Assembly (NCBI RefSeq): GCF_051106095.1
Contig: NC_135794.1
Span: 23,004,747 to 23,068,746, forward strand
Length of the DNA stretch: 64,000 nucleotides
Reading direction: 5' to 3'
DNA from: Pogona vitticeps
Taxonomy: Eukaryota; Chordata; Lepidosauria; Squamata; Agamidae
Below the pieces are notes generated by a model. The model was not told where the DNA came from. It did no database searches and worked only from the letters and a program-made list of their open reading frames with translations. This document shows positions 13,501 through 26,600 of this stretch, in pieces (the stretch's first letter is position 1; each line of letters opens with the position of its first letter). The position numbers and the translations under genes are program-made.

Positions 13501-16500
13501 GATGGCCAGATCATTTCATTTTGGCAGAGTTTCCCATTATTTAGAGCAGTGTCCGGTCTTGCCATGGGTGATGACTGGTGCCATAAAATCAATTTCAAAC
13601 TCAGAGCTGTGTCTGCAAAGCATCACACTTAAATGTGGCATTTCAGGAGGGTCACCGGACAGTGCAATGTCTTGTCTGTTCTGCAGTAAACTGGGGGATT
13701 TCACTTAAGCCGCGGTTTCAGACAAACACAAAATAGAAGCTTTTGGAACGTGGTTTATCGTGGGATGCGAAGGGTTTCTCGGACTGCGAGAACAACCCCT
13801 TGAAGTATTAAAGCAAATAAATAAAGACCGAGGATGCAGAAAACACATAAAATCCAGAAGGCTGGACTCGCTTGGAAACCCAAACAAGAAATTGATTTGG
13901 TCCACTGGCCCATCTACACTTACGTTGTTGACACTGGCTGGCAGCCATGGTGTTCCGAGATCCAGACTGGATTTTCTCTGGATTTTCAGAGCAGTTTGAA
14001 TTCAGGACAGAAATAGGATCCAGGCAGGATCCAGATTATTGCAGATCAAATTGCAATGCATTCCAAAGTGCCTTAAGATCCTCTGAACTGAATTAGGGGA
14101 CCTGTCCAATCCTAAGATTTCTGCCTAAGAACCTTGAACATCTCTCTCCGTCAGCGTTGGGTAGACGGGCAAAGAGTGTTACATTATATTCGTCACAGCC
14201 CTATGTTTCTCTCAGTCAGCCTCTCCCAAACTGGTGCCCTTCCAGTGCTTTGGACTCCATCTCCCATTATCCCGAGCCAGCATGGCTAAGAATCAAGAGG
14301 TCTGGGATCTGAGCTTGAAACATCAAGAGGGCACCAGGCCGAGTTGAAGCAGAGAGATGCGGAGCTCAGAAAACCATTTTGTCCGTCCTGTTGATGGGGG
14401 GTCACCGATTGGGTTTTGTCAGTTCTGTGATCGATCAATCTCTCTCTGTGTGTCTCCAAAATGGTCAAGCTAAAAATGAAATTGGATAAGATTTGTATTT
14501 AAAAAACTGAACTGTAGGGGGCGCTGCTGATTACAAGAGGTGGATGTGTTTATGTGCTTACTGCCTTCCGGCTGGAAGCTTTTCTCGGCTTTCTCTGTGG
14601 AAAGACAACTAAACATTAAGTTCAAATGTTCACTTATTTTGCCCGAGAGTTTGTTTTGAGAGTTTGTTTTGAGCCTTGGAATCCGAGCTGAACTTCCTGG
14701 CAAGGCCAGGCATTGCATGTTTAGCATTTTGGGCTCTGCTGGGCTGCAGAGGAGCATCACACAGAAAAAACACACAAAAAACTAGCCCTTCTCCCGTCGC
14801 TTTCCATTTCCGTATTAACTTTGCTTGATTTCCAGCAAAAGAAAATATGGCAAGCGAACCCGTTTAGTTCACCAGCTATGCTGACATGGGGTTTGGCTTT
14901 TGCATCCTGTTTTTGGACCTATGGAAGTTTCTGGACATTTTTCAAAAGCACAACCCACACACGGAACATGTTACCGTAATCCGCCCTCCGTGTTACGAAC
15001 ACATGTGGGATTTGGGACGGGTCCATGGGTTGATCCATGCAAGGAAATGCTAGGAGGATAACGAGTAGTTCACGAATTGGTTCAATGAATCAATGAAGCA
15101 CTTTTGAAATGATTGAAAAGAGAATCCTACTTCACGGGAAAGCAGATTTTCGAAAAAAAATTAAAAGAAATCATTTTTAATATCCTCATGGGCCACCAAG
15201 CCAGTTCTGATTGATGCCAAGCATCTTCAGAGTTTTCCAGGGAGAGAATGCTCAGAAGTAGTTTTGAGTGTCTGGGGTGCCCTGGGACGGTGCAGCTGGC
15301 CCAAGGCTACACAGGCTGGCTCTTCTCCCTGATGACCCAGTGGGGGAATCGAACTCCCAACCTTTGGCTCTGCAGCCAGATGCCTAACTCACTGAGCTAT
15401 CTAGCCAGCTCCAGTTTTAATATACCCCTGTTTAAATGTAAAAAAAGTTGTGAAGATAGGTGTCTTTTTAGAAGAAGAGTTTCGTCCCAGAAGGGTCCAG
15501 TCATTAGAGCAGCATTGTAAAAGACTATGACTAATAAAGTTTTGATTGATTGACAATAACAATACATCATTCTGGAATCAGAGGATTTGTATAGAGAGAG
15601 AAGACCCTCCTGCCTCTCAGATTAAGCTGGATCTCTAGAGTTGGCCAAGAAATGTAGAAAACCAGGGGTCAGCCCTTGGGTTGGATAATGAAGTTTATGG
15701 TGTTTAGCTTGGCCCATCCACTGCTTAACCCACATTTTTTGAAGGTTGAAAGGGGAGAAAGAACCACAGAGGCTGCCTTCAACTCTTCAAAGAAAGCTTC
15801 AGTGGATATAATGGGAATAAACAAATAAATTCAGTTTTCTCTTTAGGCCCATGCATTCTCTGGACACAAGATCTATCATTTCTATAGCAAACGTGTTTTT
15901 TTTTTTTTAAGTGGGTGTAGATTCAGTCAAGTGGTCAGTTGAAACTCATGTGATTGTAGTGAAGAACTTTTAATTTGACAACAGACCCAACATCCACCTG
16001 TGACAACTGACGAAATGTATAGGAGCCAACCCTACGGGTTTCAAAGGAAAACCGTTTCCTGGCATTTATCCCAAAGCACCTGACACCGGACGCAGCTTAT
16101 GTCGGCCTTTGAAGGATTTGCTGAGGCATTTCGGAAAGATTGCTCGACCCTCTTCGGGGTTTATTTCAGTTTCCTTTTAATGCTCATGTCAGTTTCGTTT
16201 GAAGCCGTCCCTGTGGCTACGGCACATTTTCATTTGTTTCCAAAAGTTTTAATAACTGGATTAGGGCTGGAACCTGCAGGGTCGCCTCGTGCCTTCAAAT
16301 AGCTCGATTTCCTTTCCTTAGATAAGTCTCCCCTTTTGAAGGTTCTTTAGCACTCATCTCAAATTGGGCTTTCCTTTAAACTGGGGGAAAAAAATGAGTT
16401 TATCGATGCCATGCCTTGATAGCACAATTACCGTATTTTTTGCACCATAAGACGCACTTTTCCCCCACAAAACAGGGGGGTGGAAAATCTGTGCGTCTTA

Positions 16501-19500
16501 TGGAGCGAAGAAAACAGATTATATTTTCCTGTTTTCTTCTCCTAAAAATTGGTGCGTCTTATGGAAAGGTGCGTCTTATGGAGCGAAAAATACGGTAACA
16601 CCAGGAGACGTTTGGAACCATTTGGAGTCCTGTGGCAAGAAACATGGGCCAATCTGTCTTCAGGCTGTCGCTTTGGCTATCATCAGGGTGGATTTGATAA
16701 ATTGATACATAAAAATTTGACACCCATATTTTTTTCCGAAGTTCGTTCATTCGTTAACAATTTGACACCCATATTTTTTTCTGAAGTTCATTCGTTCATT
16801 CGTTCCTTCCTTCGAGAAGGATGTGGCCTGCCATTTAAAAAAAAATGCTCCTATTGCCAAGACAGAAAAGTTCACTGGGGTTTTCAGATAGGTCACAGTT
16901 GTTGCTCTTTCTGCTACTAAAGAATATAAAATAAAGGCTTCATGCAGCGTCAACTGAAAAGGCTTTGGAAAAATACCCAGAAATCCAAGTACTGGAATCT
17001 GGATGGTGTTTTCTTTGGTCATATTATTCATTTCTTTGAACACTTTGTCCCAAAATGCCTTTACTAGAGGACATGACCTCTCACAGGAAGACAAGTAGAT
17101 CAGTCTCTCCAGCATTTATCGTATTTATTTGATGCTGATATGAATTATGTATTTTGCATGGTGTCTTGATAAAGGAGATTAGCGCCAGTGAGACCCTTCC
17201 TCAGAGGTTGATTCCCACATGCCTTGGCCATTCCCTTATGGGCTCACTGCCTCCAGAAATACCCTTCCTAAAGGAAATGTCTATACTGGCATCCTTAAAT
17301 TCATTTCTTAGGGTGCCTTTAATTTAGCCAGGCACCAGTCCACCGGGATGCAAAAAAAAGGAAATAAAGAAAGCAGGGCTACTATTAGTCTAATTGAGAA
17401 GATGCTTCTGTCAGCCTCTGTCTTCTGCTAGATCTGTGAAAACAATGCAACATGTTAAGGAATTCATGAAATGAACAACCTGTGTATGTGTTTACATCTT
17501 TCCTTTTCCCTCCGCACCTTCTCTTCCTTTTGTGCTGTTGTTTTTGAGTTGTTCACCTGACGGCAGGGACTGCCCTGTCTTTTTGATTGATAACTAAGCC
17601 AGCCTGACCACTGCAGAGCAGGCGATAAAGGTGATCAGTGGATCTGTAAGCAACAGGCGATGGAAATCCATAACTTCTGTTTCTGGTTTCCAGACAACTT
17701 CAGCAACAACAAGCTGAGCTTGAAGTGCACCAGAGGGATGGGCTGTCATCATATGACTTATCTCAGGTGAGATATACCTGGTTAGTTGATCTCCTCTTGA
17801 TTTACAAGGGGACTAGTTCAAAGGATCTCAACTGGACTGTGTTTTGCATTGCCTGCCTTTTATGACAGTAGCTTGATGAATCCTTTCTTGGGGTTCATAC
17901 TAAGAATATGTGTATATGTATATGGGTCATATGGTCCACATGGTCTGGAAATGAACATGTAGCTTGCAGAGGTGTGCATTTTTGGGGGGATTATGGTAGG
18001 AGTAGCCCAAAGCTACAAATCAGCAAACCTCTGTTTTTACCTATGGCAAATAGGTCCCTGTTCCGAGTATACAATCTAACGTCCACGAGGGTGGGAAGGC
18101 AGTGGAGAAGCCTGACGCCATTTTCTCTCAAGAGAGAGATCCAAGGTTTGCCGAGATGTTTGCAGGCATCACTACGTGTAAGTAGAAGTTCTCTGCTCTT
18201 AAGTTTCTCTGTTTTTCATTACTGCTGCGTCTTCTAGCTGGAGGAGTCTGGGAATGATGTTGCAAAAAAGGGATTTCCCTGCCCCGTGCATTGCCTTACC
18301 CGAACCCTGAATATCTATTGTCCATCCAAAGACTTCCCCGTTCCCCTTGATTTAACCGGGCTTGTTGCGTAATAAACACGTATTCGGAAGCAGTGAAGCA
18401 ACAATCTGTTCTTTTTTTTCCAAAAAGAAAAGTGTGTATCATCTAGCCAGAAAAGTGGCTCAAAAAAAAAAAAAAAACCCTGATTGTTTGGGACGAGCGC
18501 CAAGGTCCCAAACAATCAGGGTTTCCATTTCAAGGTGGGAGGCCGTTCTCTCCTTCCCTAAGGCTAGTCCCACGGTGCAGGGCTGACAAAAATTGAGTTG
18601 TGTAAGCCAGCCAGCCAGAGGTCAATTGAGGACCAAACAGCCAAGTCTGGGGCAGGCAGGATCAGCACCCTCGGGAGGAAAGCAGCTGGAGGCCGATGAG
18701 AGGATTCTTCTACAGCAGAATGCTTTCCTCAGACTAAAGGTCCAGGCCCAGAATTTGCCTTTTGTAAGCTCCGTGGAGCCAAATTGGACTCTTGAGGTCA
18801 GCTGTCCTAAGTGTTCTGTTGGCGGGCAGGATGTGTGCCACATCCTAGATCAGTGGTTCCTCATCTTGGGGTCCCCAGATGTTCTTGGACTGCAACTCCC
18901 AGAAATCCTGGCCAGCACAGCTAACAGTGAAGGCTTCTGGGAGTTGCAGTCCAAGAACATCTGGGAATGCAAGGTTGGGAACCATTATTATCGATCATTG
19001 GTTCCCCAACCTTGGTTCTCCAGAGGTTCTTGGACTAAAACTCCCAGAAGCCTTCACCCCTTGCTGTGCTGGCCAGGATTTCTGGGAGTTGCAGTCCAAG
19101 CACCTATGGGGTCCCCAGTTTGAGAACCACTGTTCTAAATGGTTTCCTCAAAAGGTAACCAGTGATATCCTTAAACTCCTCGAGAGAACCCCTCCACACA
19201 AGTATGCTCTGTAGAACATCTAGTTCTGACACAACAAGTTACTTGCAATCAGTTCCATTTCCCCCCAGAAAATGTAAGACATAAGAAAGCAACATTGCAG
19301 GCAAAGCTCTGCCCTTTTTGCCATGTAATTTTAACCTTTTGAGGTTCTTCCAGGATGGGGCCTTCCTGCTAAGTGTGTTGTCTACCCTAGGCTTGTTATC
19401 ATTGTGGCTTTTTAGCAAGTCCTTCTTTTGGTTAGCATTTGAGTTACAGATGGGAAAATACATTTTTCCCCCAATGCAATGTTCCTCTTCGTTAACTCCT

Positions 19501-20621
19501 TTGGAGCCATGAATCTGTAGCTAATTTGTTTCCAACAGTAACTTTCTCCACGCTTTAGCTTGACGTTAAAGGAAAATAAGACATAAATAATGATCGTTAA
19601 AGGGATAATCTTATATCCTACAAAGAAGCTGAGAAGCACATGGCTCTGAAATGAGTTACTTGCAATCAACTTTTTTAAATCAGCAAATAAATCTAGTCAT
19701 TTCTGGAGATGGAGAGAGAAGAGGTGTTATCTTTTCAAGAGGTTTCATAGAGGTATAAGATTTTAAGTCTTCTCTGTATCTTGTTCCTAACCTTCCCTGC
19801 TGTGGATGAAGCTTCTGCAATCATTAGGCATTAATCATCCTGCAAATAGTTCTTAGCTAAGACAGAAACATCCGATTCTTTCTCGCTAGAGAGATACAGG
19901 GCTGTTCCCATGCAGGCACAGAGTGATTTTTTGTCCAAAGAGGAAGAATGTTAATTTCAGCAGTCACCTCTTCCCAAGGTGAGGTTGTCTGACTCAGGCG
20001 CGGTACCCACATGGCGCTTTGTCTCGTAGGCACTCACCTCGTAGGCACTCACCTCGCCTCGTTGGAATCTCCCGGAAACAACCTGAAAGAAAGGCAGGTC
20101 TCGGAAGGTCACCTGGTTCAATTCCATTAAGCACTTTAAAGGGGAAACTCAGTCCTTTGAAACGGACCCCCCGGAACAGACTGGAAGCTGGGGCCAAGGA
20201 TAAAGAACTGCCATAATATGTTCCCGTTGTCCGATCCCGGTTAACGGTCTTGCTGTCTTGTTTGAATTGTGCTGAGGTTGCCAGATCATTTTCAAAGGGG
20301 AGCCCCATGCACAGTGCTTTGGAGTAACCTAACGACAAAGTTCACAGAACGCAGGGACCCCTTTAAAGGCGCAAGGAATGTATGAAGCTAAGGGGATAAA
20401 ATTTATTTTTTGGCCCTTTATGGGACCCGACTGTAAACCTCACCATCTAGGCCTATGGTCCCCAACTTGGGGTCCCTGGGTATTCTTGAATTAAAACTCC
20501 CAGAAGTCTCCACCACTGGCCGGGGGTGCTGGGAGTTGTAGTCCAAGAACATCTGGGAGCCAAGGCTGGGAACCGCTGGTCTACAGTAAGAAAGGATAAC
20601 AGTTGTGTTTCTCATCTTGGG

Positions 20622-20677
<56 letters not shown>

Positions 20678-23600
20678 CACACACACAAACAAACACACAC
20701 ACACACACATTCTTGCAACTCAGACTAGCAGAGTTTAACTCAAACCACACTCCAAGAACCCTGTTTTCCTAGAAAACATGACCTACATCTCCCTTTGGGG
20801 CAGGCTTGACCAAAAAGACCACCCTACCAAAAAAGATGGGCTTTGAAACTCATGTGTGACTTTTGCTTTTGATTTTCTGCCCCTTCTGATGCCAGGACAC
20901 AGAGAGGGACTGGAGATCCGATGGGGTAGAAACTGGTCTCTGGACCGGCCAACGTCCTTCCTTCCTGCTTTAGGGAGAGAGCATCTCAGTTCTCCAAACC
21001 AGGGTGAACCTCCTTGGCTTGGGTTGAGAAAAGGGGCCATTTACAAACCCCATGTCTTGTCTCCAGAACTGCCAAAGAGTCTCACAGCGCTTTGCTACGT
21101 TTATACAAGCATGTGGACTCTCCGCATGTCTGCCTGATGATGTTTTACTCTGTGCATCTGAAGAACTGGGCTGAAGGCCACCAACCCTTATGCCAAATAA
21201 AACATGTTGCTAAGCTTTGCTTGGGGCTTTTGCTGCTGTGTAATAACGCTCACAAACAGAAAGTGTCTGTGTCTTGCTTGGTTTGTGTCTTGATTTATTA
21301 GCCCCCAGCTGGCTGCATAGCTCTATGGTTTAGGTCTCTCGCTGTGGAGCCGGATCGTGGGAGTTTGATTCCTCCACTGTGCCTCCTGGGAGAAGAGCCA
21401 GCCTGGGGGGCCTTGGGCCAGCTGCACAGTCCCAAGAAGAAGGAAAAGGTCAACCACTTCTGAGTACCCTCTACCTAGAAAACTCTGTAAGGGGTTACCA
21501 TAAGTCAGATCTGACTTGATGGTGCACAGTTGTTGTTGTTGTTGTTGGCTCCCATTCTGGCCATTAACATGGTCTAGTTCAGAACATTTACGGTCTCCAT
21601 GGATTTAATTACATAAAATAAGAAGTCATTGTATTTTTGCATCAGCCTTCCAGATATTGCTGAACTACCATGCCTATCATCCCCCACTATGGCTAAGGCA
21701 GGTTGGGGCTGATGGGAGCAGGAGTCTGACCCACCATGTTGGGCTAGAGGTTCCCCAGCCTTGACAAACAGTCAAAACGTTGTGTTACTTTTAGGCATTT
21801 GCATGATGTTGACATTGGACGGATTTCTCCAGGTTCCATTTGTGCAAACAGCTGAAGCTCGCACACAGGAGCTGATCTTTCAGGGGACACTGGCTTTCCA
21901 GCCGTCAAGCACGTATCTTAGCAGGGAAACAGATCTATTCGTGCTACAGCAATATGTTTATAAGCAGTAGAACTTATAAGGCAGGGATTGGGGATATACA
22001 GGGCTGTGTATGTATCTACATTCCTTCCTGAAAGTTGATGATTGAGAAATAAGAAAGTTTCCCTTACTGAAATAGAGAGTCAAATGCCAGGTGGGGAAGC
22101 CTCCCGAGCTGGCTTTTCCTTCACCTCCAGTGAACTGAACAGGTTTTGTCCTGAAGTGCAGCTCCGTAGTTGTATTTCAACAGAAATGAGTTTTCAGTGG
22201 TTTTGAAATGTCTTCTGAGAATCCAGAGTTCTGTAGAATATTGCAGTTGTTTCTTAATGCACTGTATTGCCCTGAGCATTTCTTACTGCTCATGGCCTAG
22301 ACAAATAAGCCCGAATTGGGCTATGTCGTCCTGTAAGCTTTCATGGGCTGCACCTCATACCTGAACCGGCTCGCTCCACGACTTGTTCCTGCAGGAGGCA
22401 AGCAAACAGGCTGTAGAACACACTTCGCACTGCTTATGGGTCACACCAACTTGACAGGGCTCCCATTCGTAGGCCTGACTCATGGCACGTCCTTAAAAAA
22501 ACACCAAAAAACATTGTGGAAGTGAAGGCAAATGGCAGCTTAGGTCAAGTTGGAGTAAAAGCAACCAAGGATGCTGCCTTAAAGCAGGTCATATTATTTC
22601 CCCATCTTAAACTAGCTCAGATAATCAGACCGCTCTGTGGAGGTTGGAGAATTCAGTGCAATGTGGCTCCCAGTTTTAGTCTCAAGTTTACAAGAGCTGT
22701 CCAAGGTGCTGAAAGCTATTCAGGAATGGATTTACTGTTGTCCCCATCACAGCATCAAAGGCAGTGACAATTTATTCAAGTGGTATATTTTCTTGAGAGT
22801 TATTCAAGCAGGTTGTCATCATCAACAGAGCTGGAAGGGACTCGATGTATAATCAAGTCCAGCCTCTATCAAGGCAACGTGGGGAATCAAACCCTCAACC
22901 TCTGGCTCTGCAACCAAAGACCAAAATCATTGAGCTATCCGGCAGCTTTGGTACATCTAATTCAATATTTTCTACTTGGACTGGCAGCAACACTCAAGAG
23001 TCTCAGACTGTTTCTCTTTGCTCATCCTTCTTAGAACCACTAGCTCTAGTTAGCTTTGAACATGGCTTGTTAGGAATAGAGGAAACCACCTTATCTTGAA
23101 TCATACCATGGGTCCTTCTAATTTCATGTCATTTGCATGACTGATGACAGCTCTCTGGGATTTGAAACGAGCTTCCACACACAAACTATAGACTCCATGG
23201 CCACAGTTTGGAGATGTTTTTAGGGGGGAAGACACATTCCAATCAGTTGTCCTGACCCTTTGCTTTCTCCTGTGTGTTCCAGCAGCAGATAAAAAGATGA
23301 TGTCTTCAGCATCCACAGCTGGAAACCAGCAGATCTATTCACAAGGAAGCCCCTTCCAACCAGGACATTCAGGAAAATCGTTCAGGTATGGTAGATCCAG
23401 GCAGAAGCTAAGACATTGCACCATCAGAGTGGCAGATCATGCCGGGCGCTTTTCCTTGGTGGTGATAGGACTGAGTTTTTCCCTGTTGAGAAAAGTCAGA
23501 GTCGGCACCATCCAGAAATCTAGTGGAAGATTTCAGGCTAGGGTTAAATAAAAACAACCAAGTTAAAACAATTGAAAACGGTTGTACAATAGCAGAATAA

Positions 23601-26600
23601 AATCCACAAAAGTCCAAAAGAACAACAACAAACAACAGGTCGTGAACATTGAGTCTGAAATGAGCAACCCAAGTTCAGACTCGGGGCTGAAACGAAGCCA
23701 AAGTTGGTTTCATCAAGGGTGTGTATGTGTTCTACCTCCAAGAAGACCCTCTCTTGTGGTGGGTACCTGGGACACATACTGGCAGAGCCCCACTGGCAGA
23801 TCTTTACAAGATCAACATGGAGAGGGACTTCCTCAAGATTTGAGATGTTGAACCCTTTAGGGAAATGGTCCCCAACGTTGGATCCCCAGATGTTCTTGGA
23901 CTATGGCTTCCAGAAGCCCCAGGCAGCATAGTTAATGGTGAAGGCTTCTGGGAGTTGCAGTCCAGGAACATCCAGTGCTTCGTTCATGTGCAAATTTGTG
24001 CAGAATTCGTTGGCTAAAGAATTAAGAGTTCATTGGCTAAAGCTTGTGCATCTAATCCATGAAGATACATTTATTTGGGTTGCAACCTTGCTTAGAGGGT
24101 GGAACTAGGGAAGCAACACAGCAATTGAAAGAGAGAGAGAGTTAGCAAATTAACCAAGTGCTGCAAAAGGTTCAGTACCAGCATTGCTCTCGAGGAGGTG
24201 TGAAAAACTGGGGTTCTTCAGATGTTATTCCCACCATTCCCAATGAGCATAGCTAAGCGATTATGAGGCCTGTTGTCCAGCAGTGCTTGGAGAGTCACCT
24301 GCCCTCAAGGTGTTTTGTGTGCCATACTCAGTATCTGTACAGTGGGTCAATTAAATTCACTTCCAGGTTTTCCATTTTCCTTTTCAAGTTCATCTGTGGT
24401 CCATGTGCCTGGAGTCAACGACATCCAGTCCTCGTCCTCAACGGGCCAAAACCTGACTCAGATCTCCCGCCAGCTCAGTCAGAACCAAGTCGGTTGGACA
24501 GGGAGCCGTCCTCCGTTTCCTGGACAGGTAGGAGAGTTTATTAAAAGTGCTGTCTTTCTATTCCCTCCTTTGGGTTTAAAAAAGTAAGATAAAATCTCTT
24601 TCTAATGTGAAACCAAACACTGCAGGGGCATCCCGTTTTAAAATAAAAATTGCTTGGTGAACTGAATTACGAATGGCCATAGACCAGGAGTGTGTCTACA
24701 CCAGTGGTTCTTAACCTTTGTTACTCAGGTGTTTTTGAACTGCAACTCCCAGAAACCTCAGCCGGCAGAGCTGATGGTGAAGGCTTCTGGGAGTTGCAGT
24801 CCAAAAACATCTGAGTAACAAAGGTTAAGAACCAGTGGTCTCTACACAACACCGTTCTAGAAGTTTGGCCCTGCTTTGCTTACCCTGGCTTCTTCCTAGG
24901 GAATCCTGGGAGTTGTAGTCTGGCGAGGTTGCCAGACTTTTGTGCTGTAGTTCAAGTCTAGAGCAGAGAAATTCTTGAGATGAACTGAAGAGGCATCAGT
25001 GACCTGGAAATTGGGCTTCATTTAGGGCACCACGCTCAAAGGGCTTGGTGAAACTGGGAAGGAAAAAGAACAAAGGGGGCATGGCAGGGAACAGCCCTAC
25101 CCACCTGCCTTCAGTAGGTTGGACTTCATTGCCCTCTGAACCTGCATTGCTGCACCTGACAAAGGTGGGAAGTGTCCATCTCACAATCTCTTTAATGTTG
25201 CTTCTTGTACAACTGGAGGGGAATATTCTCGCGTGTTCCAGCATCCGAACTGCAGGGCAGTTGTGCATTTTTATCCTGTTTGTCCCTCTCTTTCGCTCCC
25301 TGTTCAGCAAATTCCATCCCAGTCTGGGAAGACGCAGTCTTCTCCCTTTGCCATCGGAACCAGCCATTCTTACCCCACCGACCCGGCCTCCTACAGCCCC
25401 CTGGCGAGCCCCACCACCTCTTCTCCCAGCGGGAATGCTTATTCCAGCCTCGCGAACCGGACATCAGGATTCGGTAGGTGTCACGCCTGGCTGCCCGGGC
25501 TCAGTGGGTCCTTCCGGCTTCCATCCATGTGTTCACACAGCCTCTTTGCACTCAAGGTGGTGTCCAACGAATAGCCAGGATGGTGAGATGAAGAGAAAGT
25601 TCAAGTAGGATTTGACAGGCGTGGGCTCAATGTTCAACTTGGCCAGGGAAATCAGTGGGAGAGCTGGGACTGTTCACACTTTCTTGGGCTCACCTATCTT
25701 TTAGGATTGTTGCAATGCTAGGAGGAGGAACAGAAGTCTGTGTGCTGCTTTGAGCTCAAGGTAGGGAAATAGGTAGAGATACAGTATAGAGTCTAATGAG
25801 ATGGACGGACGGACGGATGGAGAAAGAGAGAGACGGACGGACGGACGGACAGATGGATGGATGGATGGAGAAAGAGAGAGATGGATGGATGGTTGGACGG
25901 ACAGACGGACCATTATAGTGTTTAGATCACATTCATTCATTCATTGTATTACCTTTTAAGAAAATTGAAATTAACAGAAATTGCTAGTTATGAGTTACAA
26001 TTAATGAATTAATGATGAAAATAACGATTATTTATCCTTGGCCTTGACGGCATCTCCTCGTTTCCTTATTAATTGTGCGATAAACCCCTTTGCGTCCCAG
26101 TCCTATGGAAAAAGCAAAAGTCAGAAATCACATAAATAAAATGTTCCAACCAAGATAGTCACTTTCGCCACCAACCATTTCAAAGCACGGCATGTCACCG
26201 AGGCGGTTGCAAGTCAGCAAACTTGAAAAGCTGCCTCTCGAGCCCAGGGAAGTTGAGCTGATAGTTCAGGACAAGGCAGTGAATCAGAGGGTGAGGAAGT
26301 GCGTGCCAAGAACAAAAGGTGAAAAGGGATCACTTGAATACCAAAGCATACAGTAAGCGAAAGGGATTTTAAAATTTTTTTATTTCTGTTTGCAAGTCAA
26401 ACAAGAAGGACCTTGGGCCTCCCCTGAGATGGTCTTGATCAGAACAAGTGTTTTGCTGTGGCTTGATCAGACTTTGGATCTGGGTCCTCCTTCAGTAATT
26501 ATAAACCGAATCCTTTAATGACTAATTCTCTCCAGATTCCTGTCCACTTATGAAGTCAGGATGTGCAGGGATATACAAAAAGGACTCCTCTTGATTACAG

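Larger units (their letters stand above)
12556..17693 (+). other. ARNT2 intron (5.1 kb)
   Basis: Non-coding. Contains a probable LINE 3' tail (13025-13110), a hairpin-family fragment (14225-14330), a minus-strand SINE (15185-15415), a TA-flanked 165-bp hairpin (16431-16595) and a roughly 43-bp tandem duplication of the GACACCCATATTTTTTT motif (about 16714-16800). Confidence 0.6.
18178..23282 (+). other. ARNT2 intron (5.1 kb), transposon-dense
   Basis: Contains a perfect 20-bp hairpin (18475-18524), two tandem hAT-type hairpins (18851-19132), an L2 fragment on the minus strand (about 20000-20335), another hairpin element (20453-20579), a CT/CA compound microsatellite, a full-length SINE (21308-21548) and a minus-strand SINE (22830-22945). 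Confidence 0.65.

Noticed and set aside
24248-24510. Possible extra upstream extension of the ARNT2 exon at 24389
   Set aside because: The acceptor TTTTCAAG at 24388 matches the human exon border; the open frame upstream is intronic.
25045-25608. Plus-strand frame of 187 codons across an ARNT2 exon
   Set aside because: Wrong frame; only the frame giving [15 protein letters not shown] matches ARNT2.
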